DNA of 64,000 nt from Pachyseris speciosa (lineage: Eukaryota > Cnidaria > Anthozoa > Scleractinia > Pachyseridae): contig JAEMWC010000556.1 of NCBI GenBank assembly GCA_016490735.1, forward strand, positions 375,001-439,000, given 5' to 3'. Position numbers and translations under genes: made by a program. Under the pieces are notes generated by a model that saw only the letters and a program-made list of their open reading frames with translations, did not search any database and was not told the origin of the DNA. Shown here piece by piece: positions 47,070-57,005 of the stretch (position 1 is the stretch's first letter; each line of letters opens with the position of its first letter).

Positions 47070-50000
47070 TCATTCAGGTTCACACGAGGCTTTCAGCACA
47101 TTGTTCAGTCGCACGAAGAGGTCCTCAAACTTGTCAACGTGGATGATATTCGCTGCTTTGTTGTTCGCGATCTGTCGGAGTTCGCTGTAATCGATACCGG
47201 ACCCAACACCGACGGCGATTATTTTCACCTTCTTGTTCTAAAAAGATAAAGATGAAATATATGAATTCTAAGAATAAAAAACACTTGTTTCTGACCTCAT
47301 CAACGCCGGCTTTTATGCGTGTGTAAGCATATCACTGCAAAACTAACTACCAATAGACCGATTTCACATGTCTGATGAACAATAGATTTTGCCCGTCCAG
47401 ACTCGTCATCAGGATCAGTTCTAGCTCCCATTGGATTAAGATCCTTTGTGTTTGCTCGTTTTGTGGACGAGGCTGGACGGGCAAATCTATTGTTCACAAC
47501 AAGCGTGATATTAGTCTCTACATCTGTAAACTATACATAAGAAAAAATACCGCAAGTTTCGGAGAGTGAACACCATCAGTACCTATTCCGTTTGAGGAAA
47601 AGTGTTGTCTATTTGGGAGACTGCTGGTCAAGTACTTGCAGGGGGATGGGCTGGGGGGGGGGGGGAATGTGCCTAGAGCTTAAACAGGGGAAAAAGCTAT
47701 TTGAGATCGGCATGATGGTAGGATAACTTCAAGCGGCACGGCGCGTGGGGAGGTTTCCATAACCAACAGTTGCTCTGGTAGCCTCCTACGTCTTTGGTGC
47801 TCGTTACGCGTTCCTCCCCCTCGAACGTCTACTGAACTGAACTGCCACTTCCGTTCGCCGGCGGTTAGCCAATCGTGGCTCGTCTTTCAACTCGTGGAAA
47901 ACAGGACTTCGACCCCGGGATTATTCTCCCAGACGATGCACGTGAATCGTTTCGATTTCCATTGTTATGCAGCTCGTTATTGGCTATCTGTTATACAATA
48001 GACGGATACTGATTGGTTTCTTCAAAACAAAGGCTAACCGCCGGCGAACGGAAGTGGCAGTTCAGCTGAGCAGACGTTCGTGGGGGAGGAACGCGTGACG
48101 GGCCCAAAGACGTTTTCGTAGGAGGCTAATGCTCTGGAGACTGGTTAGACTGCGAGTAGTCTCTAATTTCGGCGGTGGATTGTGGGACTGGCGAAAGATA
48201 CGTGCGCGCGAAGTTGCGAGGAGACGCGACGCCCGTCCGGCAATCCATCGCCGAAATTAGTGACTACTCGCAGTCTAGGGACTGGTGGTCAGCCCACCAT
48301 CCATCGTTGTGGGCATTGCCTCACTTTTTTTGCTTCAAACGGCAACTTACGACAAGAGGTGCTAGGACAGAGCTGTAAGCTTTGCTACCGCGGTTGGTCT
48401 TTCCATCTGTCATCACCACAAGCACGTTAGGTTTGTCTCCACGATCACCTCCAGCAGAACTGAAAAGTCCAGAGTTGGCCATCTGAAGGGCAACGTCTGT
48501 ACGTGTTCCTCCGCCAGTGTAAGCGATCCTGGTGAGTTTAGTAAATATCACTGTTATTCCTCAGGCTATCACAATGAAAGGTCGGAAAAGTTTATTTTTG
48601 GAAAAAAATGTCGTTGTCTGAGAGGGACAGCATTGTTAACCCACCCACCAAACAAAACAAACAACGCTAATGCTATTTAAGTTAATGGAATTGAATTACA
48701 CCGGCGTCTAAACATCAAACAAATAAAAAAGAAACGTAGTGGATATTACATGGGCGCGCGAACATACGGAATTTCTCTTCGAGAGTTGAAAAATATTTCG
48801 CGAACGAGTGAAATATTTTTCAACACGATAAGAGAAATTTCGTATCTCCACTGAGCGGCCATGTAATGTTATTTTTATATAAAAACAAAAAAACACCAAT
48901 GAAATACCAAACCATTTCAACTTTTCGCTGCGAAAGGCGCGACTTATTATGTAACCATAGCAACGATGATCTTTCACTTGTGAAGATAATATGTTATTTT
49001 CACGTTTGAAGATATCATGTTTTCGCGCGAAAGCTCACCTGGTATTTCATTAGTGTTTATATAATAAAACATCTTTTATATTATAGTAAGTCACACATAG
49101 TTTTTCTTTATAACCTCCACAGTCAAAGACGTAGTTAAGACAAAGGTACATCACTAGATACAGGCAATTACGTGTTTTGATTGCTACCTAGCCAGTTGAA
49201 TATTTGGAAAGTAAACACTTCAGGCGACCGGAATGCCGTAGGATAAGTTCCCGTGCCGTTTCCCGGCCGTTCCCGGGCTACAAGATGGATGACAATCTGA
49301 ACAGTCACGTGATGCACTTTCTTTGAGATCGCGAGTGGCTTTAACTACTGCTGACATACCGACATAGACGAGAGTAAATGGCTCTGAATGATTTATTAAG
49401 AAATATCAAAATCCAGTGATTAGCGGTTACGCCATGGCTCAAGCACGGCGAGGGTATTTATGAAGGAAAGAACATTTAAACCGTAGCTACCTGTTGATGA
49501 CATTGGTCATGGCAGATGGACTCTGCGAATTGACGTCGGCGAATTTGACGGCCAGATGTGAGTTCGACTGGTAAGCAATGATCCCCACGCGGGTCCCGTG
49601 AGAGGAGATTTGGAACCTGTGGACCAGGGTGCGGACAAAACTCTTGGACTTTTCAAAGTTTGCGGAGCCGACGGATCCGGAGCGATCCATGATGATACCA
49701 ACATCCATAGCGTGCTGACATGGCGGGTTAGGAGAGTCTGAGAAATGCAACGATAACAGGCAATAGCATCACGAGTCTAGTTTGGGGTTCATCTGCTAGC
49801 AATGGAACGCAATTGTGTTACTACTGTAAAAGCTCTATTAAGGCCCCCTCTCTAATAAGCCCCCGTTTGGAAGTCGGTTTTTGTAATAAGCCTCCATCCT
49901 CTCTAATAAGCCCCCCTCCCACTTTTGGGACATGAAATTTTGTAATTAGTCCTCCATATTTCCTCTTGCGAAATCACCTTCATGTGGCCCACTTTTCAAC

Positions 50001-51092
50001 AGTACAATGTCTCGATGGCAATCGTACGTTGAGTTGAGCTTTGTGGATACGTTACTTATTGCCAGTTGTGATTAGTTAAGCGAAAAGTAATAAATTCTTG
50101 TTTGAAATACCGCTTTTTGTTGCTGAAAGTAAATCTTTCACCACACCATGTTAGTTGTAAATGCATTTCTAGCCATTTCGGAGGACTTTAATTTCAAAAA
50201 TTTTCCAGGGGAGCATGCCCCGGACCCTCGAGTTGACTCGCGCTAACGCGTTCGAAGTGAGCCCCCCCCCCCCCCCCCCCCTCCCACTTGCAAACTTGCT
50301 GCGCGGACCCTGTCATTGTTTATGAGGTATTGTGGTGAATTCTGGTTTGGAGTTGAATTGTGTTGTTGATTTTTGTTTCTTTTGATAGATGGATCCACAA
50401 ATTGTGATTGTTTTTACCCTGCCCGCCACCCAACACCAACTCCCATCTTCGTGGACCCTTTTTAGCGATACTTCAGTTCTGGACATTTAATCTTTAGAGT
50501 AACATAATCTACAAGGAAATAATAGGGAAAGTCCGACAATTGTGGCATTGCCAGTAGTCGTCGACAGTCCTCCGTTCTTCCTTATTTCAGTTCCTCATAC
50601 CTGGTTTACACAATGCAAACAGCACGTAGTTCTCATTACTGGCAAGTTCTTCAAATTTGTCCACGTGAACAACATTTTCGCGTTTTCCGTCAGCGATCTC
50701 TTTCAGTTCATCTTCGTTAATTCCTGATCCCACACCAACTGCTATCAGCCGCACTTTCTTACTCTGTGGAATCAGGGAAAAAACGATTGAAATTAATTTG
50801 CCCCAACACACAATCCATGGGCTTCTACAGCCACACGCAAACATTCTGTAATCCGTTAAAAAAGTGTCTAAGCAAGCACAATGAGAACATGTAACCGTCT
50901 CACCTTCAAAGGCGCGAGTACCGTTTTGTACGGCTTGCTTCCAGGGTTCGTCTTGCCATCCGTCATCACAATCAATACCCTTGGTTTGTCACCGCGGACA
51001 CCGCCAACGCTGGAGAACAGCTGGCTATTGGCCAGTTCAATAGCTACATCGGTACGTGTATACCCCGAGGTGTATGCATGAGGAGCTTCGCC
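47070..51092 (-). CDS. Tandem von Willebrand factor A-domain protein, 3' part, 5' incomplete
   Basis: Extracellular matrix or adhesion type protein (matrilin/collagen VI/coadhesin-like). Exons in transcript order: about 50904-51092, 50601-50763 (end of domain A), then 49491-49737, 48351-48528, 47070-47237 (domain B, ending CEPE and a stop). Domain B has a full MIDAS site: DRSGSVG, the Thr of GGGTRTD, and the Asp of MTDGKT; it closes with IIHVDKFEDL. Domain A repeats the same order (GYTRTDVAIE, IVMTDGKTN, VVHVDKFEEL), with splice phases 0 and 1 matching the triplet layout. A short linker (SPNPPCQHAMD) joins the domains. The exon that should carry the DxSxS half of domain A is not found upstream, and the 51092 acceptor has phase 0 where phase 2 is expected, so this edge is uncertain. 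Introns carry four repeats, including a hAT-type MITE. Either the gene is 5'-truncated or its first exons lie beyond the kinase gene. Confidence 0.85.
47376..47496. mobile_element. Short foldback MITE, 30-bp arms
   Basis: TGAACAATAGATTTTGCCCG at the left and the reverse complement of TGAACAATAGATTTGCCCGT at the right, extending to CCAG(A/C)CTCGT, enclose about 60 bp. It lies in an intron of the vWA gene. Confidence 0.8.
47779..48130. mobile_element. hAT-type MITE with 8-bp target duplication
   Basis: Inverted arms of about 105 bp begin TAGCCTCCTACG and include ACGCGTTCCTCCCCC, GAACGTCT and TGCCACTTCCGTTCGCCGGC. Identical 8-bp flanks TGCTCTGG (47771-47778 and 48131-48138) mark the insertion. 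An 8-bp duplication is characteristic of the hAT superfamily. It lies in an intron of the vWA gene. Confidence 0.85.
48147..48277. mobile_element. Short foldback MITE (TAGACTGCGAGTAGTC family)
   Basis: TAGACTGCGAGTAGTCTCTA at the left and the reverse complement of TAGACTGCGAGTAGTCACTA at the right continue as inverted copies to GGATTG, arms of 37 bp with two mismatches. The GC-rich centre is about 57 bp. It lies only nine bases past the hAT-type element's target duplication. Confidence 0.82.
49828..49998 (+). repeat. Dispersed TCTAATAAGCCCCC repeat, copy 2
   Basis: Matches the left half of 29968-30365: AAGCTCTATTAAGG, CTCTCTAATAAGCCCCC, CGTTTGGAAGTCGG, GGGACATGAAATTTTGTAA and ATGTGGCCCA in the same order. 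It lies in a vWA gene intron. Confidence 0.78.
50126..50310 (+). repeat. Dispersed repeat, copy 2 (related to 13573-13742), with a long C run
   Basis: Shares CACCACACCATGTTAGTT, GGGAGCATGCCCC, GTTCGAAGTGAG and GCAAACTTGCTGCGCGGACC with 13573-13742. The internal C run (50262-50281) is longer here. It lies in a vWA gene intron. Confidence 0.75.
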
Positions 51093-51830
51093 CTCCGAAA
51101 AAAAATATGCAAATTAGGCTAAGGAGGAGAAATTCTCCTCCATGGCTTATCATTAACTGAAAGAGGAGACCGTATTCCACGCGTTTACTACGATTGAGGT
51201 GTCGCCTAGGAATTTTCAGTAATTACTTTTTTCGCACCTATCGGCGTTCAAATGCATGCCGAACCATTTTAATTAAGTTTCTCATGACATGAAAACAAAT
51301 GGTTTCCAGACATCAACACGCGTGGCTGTAGCTGTATTTCGTGAGGAGAAGGATACGCTGGATAAAACTGTCATAAACCACGTATTATTTACTCCCTAAA
51401 AACACTTTTATTAATCAGTTAATGTCGCTGTTCCTCGGAGTCATAAACACTGTACTAGTGATATTAAAAGCATGACGCTCTCTTATAAAAAGAATATATA
51501 TATAATATACATCTTTACAAGTCGAATTTGAAATAACCGGAAACACTACTTTTATTGCTCAGCATACAGCGAACCGAAAAAAAAAAATCAATAGCAACGT
51601 GATAATTCTCGATTCGCAACACTAAACCGAGAGGACAGTTTTTGAAGAGAACACAGATAATCCGCAAATATCACTATTGCAACGGTAACATTTTCAATGA
51701 GGTTCTCCATTTAAAAAAGAAAACGTGAACTGACGAGGGCGATATAAGACACACTTACAAAATTACTTCATACTGACCTATTTAACTATTTGAGAACGAC
51801 TGAGTTCCTTTACTTCAAGTGACAAAATCT
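51093..51830. other. Interval between the vWA exons and the kinase gene
   Basis: AT-rich with no exon recognised. At 51122-51140 a near-perfect palindrome, GGAGGAGAAATTCTCCTCC, could form a hairpin. I searched it specifically for the missing MIDAS-encoding vWA exon and did not see one. Confidence 0.5.
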
Positions 51831-52955
51831 TTAAAGGGCGGTAAGCAGTTCCTTTAACGAGGGACGTTGTTCAGGATCATCGTTTAAAGTCGATTTGGCC
51901 ATCTTAATTGATCGAGCAGTTGCTGTGGGTAACAAATCCAGTACAGCAAGGGCGATTCTTCCAAATGAAAATATGTCTGATTTATAGCTTTGCATCCCAG
52001 TTCCACACACGATTTCGGGCGCAATATGAGGGTAGCGCTTCTGGTACTCCTCTCTTTTGGAAATTGTTACAGCCACCGCAGGCTTTGCATCCGACGCAAA
52101 GCGTGCTTTGCCAAAATCTATAATTACTGGGTTTACTGACCCGTTCTCTCGTTCCTCGAACACGACGTTGTTCGCTTTTAAATCGTTGTGCAGGATACCG
52201 CACGAATGTATGTGCACGAGCGCTTCGATGACTTTCCTTAATACACCTAGCCATCCAGGTTTTTCCAGATAATTTTTTTTTCTCGTGGCACTGGACAAGG
52301 TCAGGCTTCTATGTTTTCGGCCATGAAACTTTGTAATAAGCCGAAGTGGCTCGCTCTTCGTGATCACACCAAATAGCAAAGGCACGCCGCTGTGATCTCC
52401 GAGGTAGCTGATCATTCTCGCCTCCTGGCGTACTTCTTTTTTGAGGTCGTTAGTGGTCCACTTTTTCACAGACTTGAACTCTTTCACAGCCACGAGCAGA
52501 TCTCGGTAATAGGCGAGATAGCAGTTTCCAAATGTTCCTGATCCAAGAAACTTTTCTGTCCGCACCACTAACGAGGGATTGATCTCTTTAACGTGGTGTT
52601 GGACGTCGACTGGTCTTCCCGGCTGGTTAGTAGGTTCGCCACGTTTCCGCTCCGCTACTTCTCGTACAGACGTAACTACTCGATTTTCTTTTTTGCCAAT
52701 AGTTGCCGAGTTACCGGCGATGGCTGCCGCTGTTTTCATGTTTTTTTCTTGAAAGTTCTGCTCTGCTACTTCTCGCACAGACGTAACTACTTGATCTCCT
52801 TTTTTGCCAATAGTTGCCAAGTTGCCGGCGATGGCTGCGGCTGCTTTCATGGCTTTTTCTTGAGCCTTCTTTTGTCTCCACCTTTTCCTTGCTTCTTTCC
52901 GAATTCTCTTCAACTTTTCTGGATCTTTGATCGTTTTCCGTTTGTTTCGAGCCAT
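51831..52955 (-). CDS. Intronless protein kinase with non-canonical HND catalytic loop
   Basis: 374 residues. The first 33 are highly basic (MARNKRKTIKDPEKLKRIRK). Residues about 34-115 hold a near-exact tandem duplication, each copy with (K/T)AAAAIAGN(L/S)ATIGKK and RVVTSVREVAE-type sequence. The kinase domain fills the rest: glycine loop LGSGTFGNC, VAVKEF with the ATP-binding Lys, QEARMISYLG with the C-helix Glu, catalytic loop ILHNDLKANN (Asp and Asn present, HRD Arg replaced by Asn), IDFGKA, APEIV and a short C-lobe ending at the stop. All catalytic residues are present, so activity is plausible; loss of the HRD Arg suggests no activation-loop phosphorylation switch. The start is the first ATG; the frame upstream is open from a GTG only. 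No intron is needed, which together with a compact C-terminus suggests a retrocopy origin or a lineage-expanded family. Substrate unknown. Confidence 0.85.
   Translation of the reverse strand: MARNKRKTIKDPEKLKRIRKEARKRWRQKKAQEKAMKAAAAIAGNLATIGKKGDQVVTSVREVAEQNFQEKNMKTAAAIAGNSATIGKKENRVVTSVREVAERKRGEPTNQPGRPVDVQHHVKEINPSLVVRTEKFLGSGTFGNCYLAYYRDLLVAVKEFKSVKKWTTNDLKKEVRQEARMISYLGDHSGVPLLFGVITKSEPLRLITKFHGRKHRSLTLSSATRKKNYLEKPGWLGVLRKVIEALVHIHSCGILHNDLKANNVVFEERENGSVNPVIIDFGKARFASDAKPAVAVTISKREEYQKRYPHIAPEIVCGTGMQSYKSDIFSFGRIALAVLDLLPTATARSIKMAKSTLNDDPEQRPSLKELLTAL
52660..52860 (-). repeat. In-frame ~123-bp duplication within the kinase gene
   Basis: On the plus strand the words CAGACGTAACTACT, TTTTTTGCCAATAGTTGCC and GGCGATGGCTGC occur in order at about 52669-52733 and again at 52780-52845. 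The copies are close to identical and keep the reading frame. Confidence 0.85.
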
Positions 52956-53290
52956 TAAGGATAAAAGCAGTAAGTGGAAGAGCAAACTTATTTGCAAGAT
53001 GAAAAAAAGTACATAGCCATCGTTAAAGTGGCAAGCACGTGTAATGGATTTTACATGTATATGATTGGTGGAGCACAAAGAACTCAGGAAGTGACAATAT
53101 AACAACACAAAGGAGTAAAAATATTTGCCGGAAAACCATCCCCTATTTCACACATTATTCAGGTATTCACCAATTGCATATCGTTAAAAGAGCTTTGTTC
53201 CATCACAGCATGCGTATTTAAAAATAAGTTCTTCATGAAAAGCTATTGCAAGGCTTTTACGTCGCGGAGATTCTCACCATTCTTGCAAGC

Positions 53291-54590
53291 ATGGCTGTTT
53301 CTTTAGCTGTTTTTAAAACGCGCTGCGATTTATGTCCGTCCGAATTTAATACCACTACTGCGTTACTTCGGCACAGAGAAGCAAAACATCATATTGATGC
53401 GCATTCGGTGACATTTCTGCCGTTTTACAATGGTCAGGAGGTCATACAGCTTCCTTCAAGAATTAGAAGAGGGCGAAGGTCTTCAAGCTACAAACAGTGG
53501 ATAAGTGGCATTGTGGACAGTATTAATTCCTGCCTACATCCAAAGGCCGCCGGTAAGTATGCTTGCAGTTACTTCCCCTCTATTTCTTCAGTCTTTACAA
53601 CAGTATCGAAAAATTTCTGTGGGGCAGTGGAGGGCTAGATTCTAGAATACCCAGCCACGATTGCGTGACATCAATGTTCTACTCCCGCAGTCCCGCAGTC
53701 GATAAATATTTGCGTCAGGAAACAAAACAGTGCGAGTATAATGTCACGGAAAACAAAACCAACAAAGAGTGCGCGCTAGCATGAAAATGTATACATGTAT
53801 ATTCTTCGCGGGACTGCGGGAGCACTAGTTCTATACTCATTTAATATACATTTTTTTTTTATACTTTTATGATTAATGTCATGAATGCAGGACTATAAGG
53901 GGAGCAGGAGATTAATGTCACGCAATCGTGGCCGGGTATTCTCAAATTGACTCTAGTGTGTTTAGTATCATTATCTTACTTCCCTTGACTTAGAAACTCC
54001 CAAACTAGCGAATAGGATCGAAGCGGTAAATTGTTTTGTTCTCAAGAACCAATGATCCTACCCGACAAAATGATGAATATAGCGTTGTAAAATATCTTTA
54101 TTTGTTTTAAGGGAAATGGAGTCGCGTTGAAAGGTACTATGTACCGGAAGAGTACGTCCAACTTTTGTTGGCCGACATGCCAAATGCATTTATAAACAGG
54201 GGCAGAGAAAAGAGGCACCTACGTCCCCCCGTTTGGAGGGAAAAGTCCAATGTGTTCCACTACAGAGACCACGACCTAAATGATATTGTAACTGCCCTCG
54301 GTCAACAAAGTGCTGTTCCTTTAAAGCTTAAGAAGACTTACGTGGGAAACAAGGAGGTAGAGGAAAAAAATGAACCTCAAAATGCTAGAGAGGCACTTGA
54401 GGCAGCCAAAGAGAGAGCAAGACATGGGACGGCCAACGTTTATCCCACCATGAAAATTCAAATGGTTGTCGGGCCTGGCGAGGGAAGAGCTACCAGAGAG
54501 TTTGAGGTCATCTGGTGGCCAGAACTGTTTTCGAGCACTAATCACGGAAAATTGACACTCAGATTTTATATTTCAAAAGTGCAAATTTGA
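53291..54590 (+). CDS. Two-exon C2H2 zinc-finger protein of unknown function
   Basis: 246 residues from exons 53291-53552 and 54112-54590 (GT-AG, phase 1). The N-terminus has one C2H2 finger, CDLCPSEFNTTTALLRHREAKHH. This is followed by a basic patch (RIRRGRRSSSYKQW), a Trp/Tyr-rich stretch (KWSRVERYYVPEEYVQLL), a charged helix (EKNEPQNAREALEAAKERAR) and a C-terminal EFEVIWWPELF segment. I do not recognise a family beyond the finger. The start is the first ATG of the frame (the frame extends upstream only to a TTG at 53246). It is convergent with the transposase-like gene at 57006-64000, with only a minisatellite between. I infer, without proof, that it may be an accessory gene of the same mobile module. 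Its single intron carries a MITE at 53646-53940. Confidence 0.72.
53646..53940. mobile_element. MITE with 30-bp inverted ends in the zinc-finger gene intron
   Basis: AATACCCAGCCACGATTGCG at the left and the reverse complement of AATACCCGGCCACGATTGCG at the right, continuing to TGACAT(C/T)AAT, two mismatches in 30 bp. Inner inverted words CTCCCGCAGTCCCGC and GCGGGACTGCGGGAG add a second stem. Confidence 0.82.
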
Positions 54591-54839
54591 TTGAAAATAC
54601 CGATCCAGAAAGGAACAGTCTCCCTCTACCGGATTCCACACAATTTGATGAAGATTAAGGGAACATTTGTTTGTCAAAAATAAAACTGAAAGTATATACC
54701 AAAAGCTCTCATACCTCATATGTGCTCTTGCTAACAACAGACAACTTTACATTGCTTTGCGACCTGAAAGAGTTGCCACGTTATTAAAATCACTGAAATG
54801 AACACAAAATGGTAAATTATAAAAATAAAGAGTGCTAAC

Positions 54840-55007
54840 AGGTTCTGACACACAACAACAGCCTAAACAAGACTAACTACCCAGGGGAGACAACGCTGGG
54901 TCAAAAAAATTTAAGAAATGAGTGGACAATAAAATAAAATAAGATAAATAAAATAAAAGTACAAAATTAAAAAAAAATTAATAAATAAAACATAAATGAA
55001 TAATAAA

Positions 55008-55054
<47 letters not shown>

Positions 55055-56975
55055 TATAATAATAATAGAGACAGAACTGGGTCGAAAAAAAAATAATCTA
55101 ATAAAATAAAATGAAAGTTCGGTTCTTCAGATAACAACAGCCCAAACGGGACTGACTACCCAAGAGAGACAGAACTGGGTAAAAAAAAAATCTAATAAAA
55201 TAAAATGAAGGTTCTGTTCTTCAGATAACAACAGCCCAAACAGGACTGACTACCCAAGAGAGACAGAACTGGGTCCAAAAAAAGTACTTATCTAATAAAA
55301 TAAAATAAAATGAAGGTTCTGTTCTTCAGATAACAACAGCCCAAACAGGACTGACCACCCAAGAGAGACAGAACTGGGTCGAAAAAAAAATAATCTAATA
55401 AAATAAAATGAAGGTTCTGTTCTTCAGATAACAACAGCCCAAACAGGACTGACTACCCAAGAGAGACAGAACTGGGTCAAAAAAAAATCTAATAAAATAA
55501 AATGAAAGTTCTGTTCTTCAGATAACAACAGCCCAAACAGGACTGACTACCCAAGAGAGACAGAACTGGGTCAAAAAAAAATCTAATAAAATAAAATGAA
55601 AGTTCTGTTCTTCAGATAACAACAGCCCAAACAGGACTGACTACCCAAGAGAGACAGAACTGGGTCAAAAAATAATCTAATAAAATAAAATGAAAGTTCT
55701 GTTCTTCAGATAACAACAGCCCAAACAGGACTGACTACCCAAGAGAGACAGAACTGGGTCAAAAAATAATCTAATAAAATAAAATAAAGCTCTGTTCTTC
55801 AGATAACAACAGCCCAAACAGGACTGACCACCCAAGAGAGACAGAACTTGGTCAAAAACAAATTAATAAATAAAACATAAATGAATAATAAATGAATGAG
55901 ACAGAACTGGGTTAAAAGAAATAACAATAGTAATGATGATATAAAACAAATTATAATTAAGTTCTGCCTTTAGATAACATCAGCCCAAGTAGAACAAACT
56001 GCTCAAGAGAAACAGGACTGGGTAACATATTACAATATTGTTATAAACAAACAGAACATTTTGTGAAAGGGAAAGCAGAAAAAAACTAACATACCTCCTT
56101 CTGTTTGGGTCTATTACGCCCATTATGCCAGGCCCCAATTTTGTCATCACTTATAAAAAAGCCTTGGTATCCTCATATCAGCTTAATGGTTTGAAGTGAT
56201 TGTCGGATGTAATAAATAAGTCCACTTCAGACAAGGGCATATAGAACTCCAGCTGATTAAAATGTGTTTGAAATTTACCCAAAGGCATTTAAGAAAGGAA
56301 GAAAGGATGGTCCGTTTTAGTCTGGCCTCTACCTTTCAATATTGATTTAGTATATGAATAGAGACTGAATCTTCCACTGGAATTGCTTCAAACAGGTCAC
56401 TGAGGCACACAAGCCACCTCACCACGACAAGGTACGGACCATGAGGTGGAAAAACAGTGGGGGGAAAAAAAAAAAAAACAGGTCTTTGTCTTCAGATAAC
56501 AACAGCCCAAACAGGACTGACTACCCAAGAGAGACAGAATTGGGTCAAAATGTAAATGAATAAATTAAACAAATGAACAATATTAAAATAATAATAGTAA
56601 AGAAAAAGTTCTGTTCTTCAGATAACAACTGCCCAAACAGGACTGACTACCCAAGAGAGACAGAACTGAGTCAAAAACAAATTAATTAATAAAACATAAA
56701 TGAATAATAATAATAAAATAAAATAAAAGTTTTGTTCTTCAGATAACAACAGCCCAAACAGGACTGACTACCCAAGAGAGACAGAACTGGGTCAAAAACA
56801 AATTAATAAATAAAACATAAATAAATAATAATAATAAAATAAAATAAAAGTTCTGTTCTTCAGATAACAACAGCCCAAAACAGGACTGACTACCCAAGAG
56901 AGGCAGAACTAGCTTTTTTTTTAGCTTTTAGCTGTCTTCCTATAACCACAGTCTAAATGGGACTGGCTAGCCAAG
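54840..56975. repeat. Minisatellite, about 15 units of a ~93-bp repeat
   Basis: The core is CAGATAACAACAGCCCAAAC, AGGACTGACTACCCAAGAG, AGACAGAACTGGGTC, followed by a variable A-rich/(TAAAA)n spacer. About eight units at 55110-55850 are close to identical at about 93-100 bp spacing. Diverged units lie at 54850-54900, 55965-56025 and 56930-56985; four more are at 56480-56910. A unique stretch at about 56040-56460 interrupts the array, as do (AAT)n runs near 55010-55060. It fills the gap between the two convergent genes and ends about 20 bp from the stop codon at 57006. Confidence 0.9.
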
Positions 56976-57005
56976 ACAGGAAGAATAGTGTAGGACACCT
57001 TGGTT

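Noticed and set aside
52956..53108. N-terminal extension of the kinase with a hydrophobic stretch
   Set aside because: It would need a GTG start; the first ATG is at 52955 and begins a sensible basic N-terminus.
54840..56975. CRISPR-like array
   Set aside because: Units are ~93 bp with A-rich spacers that are themselves near-identical, in a eukaryotic, intron-rich setting; this is a minisatellite.
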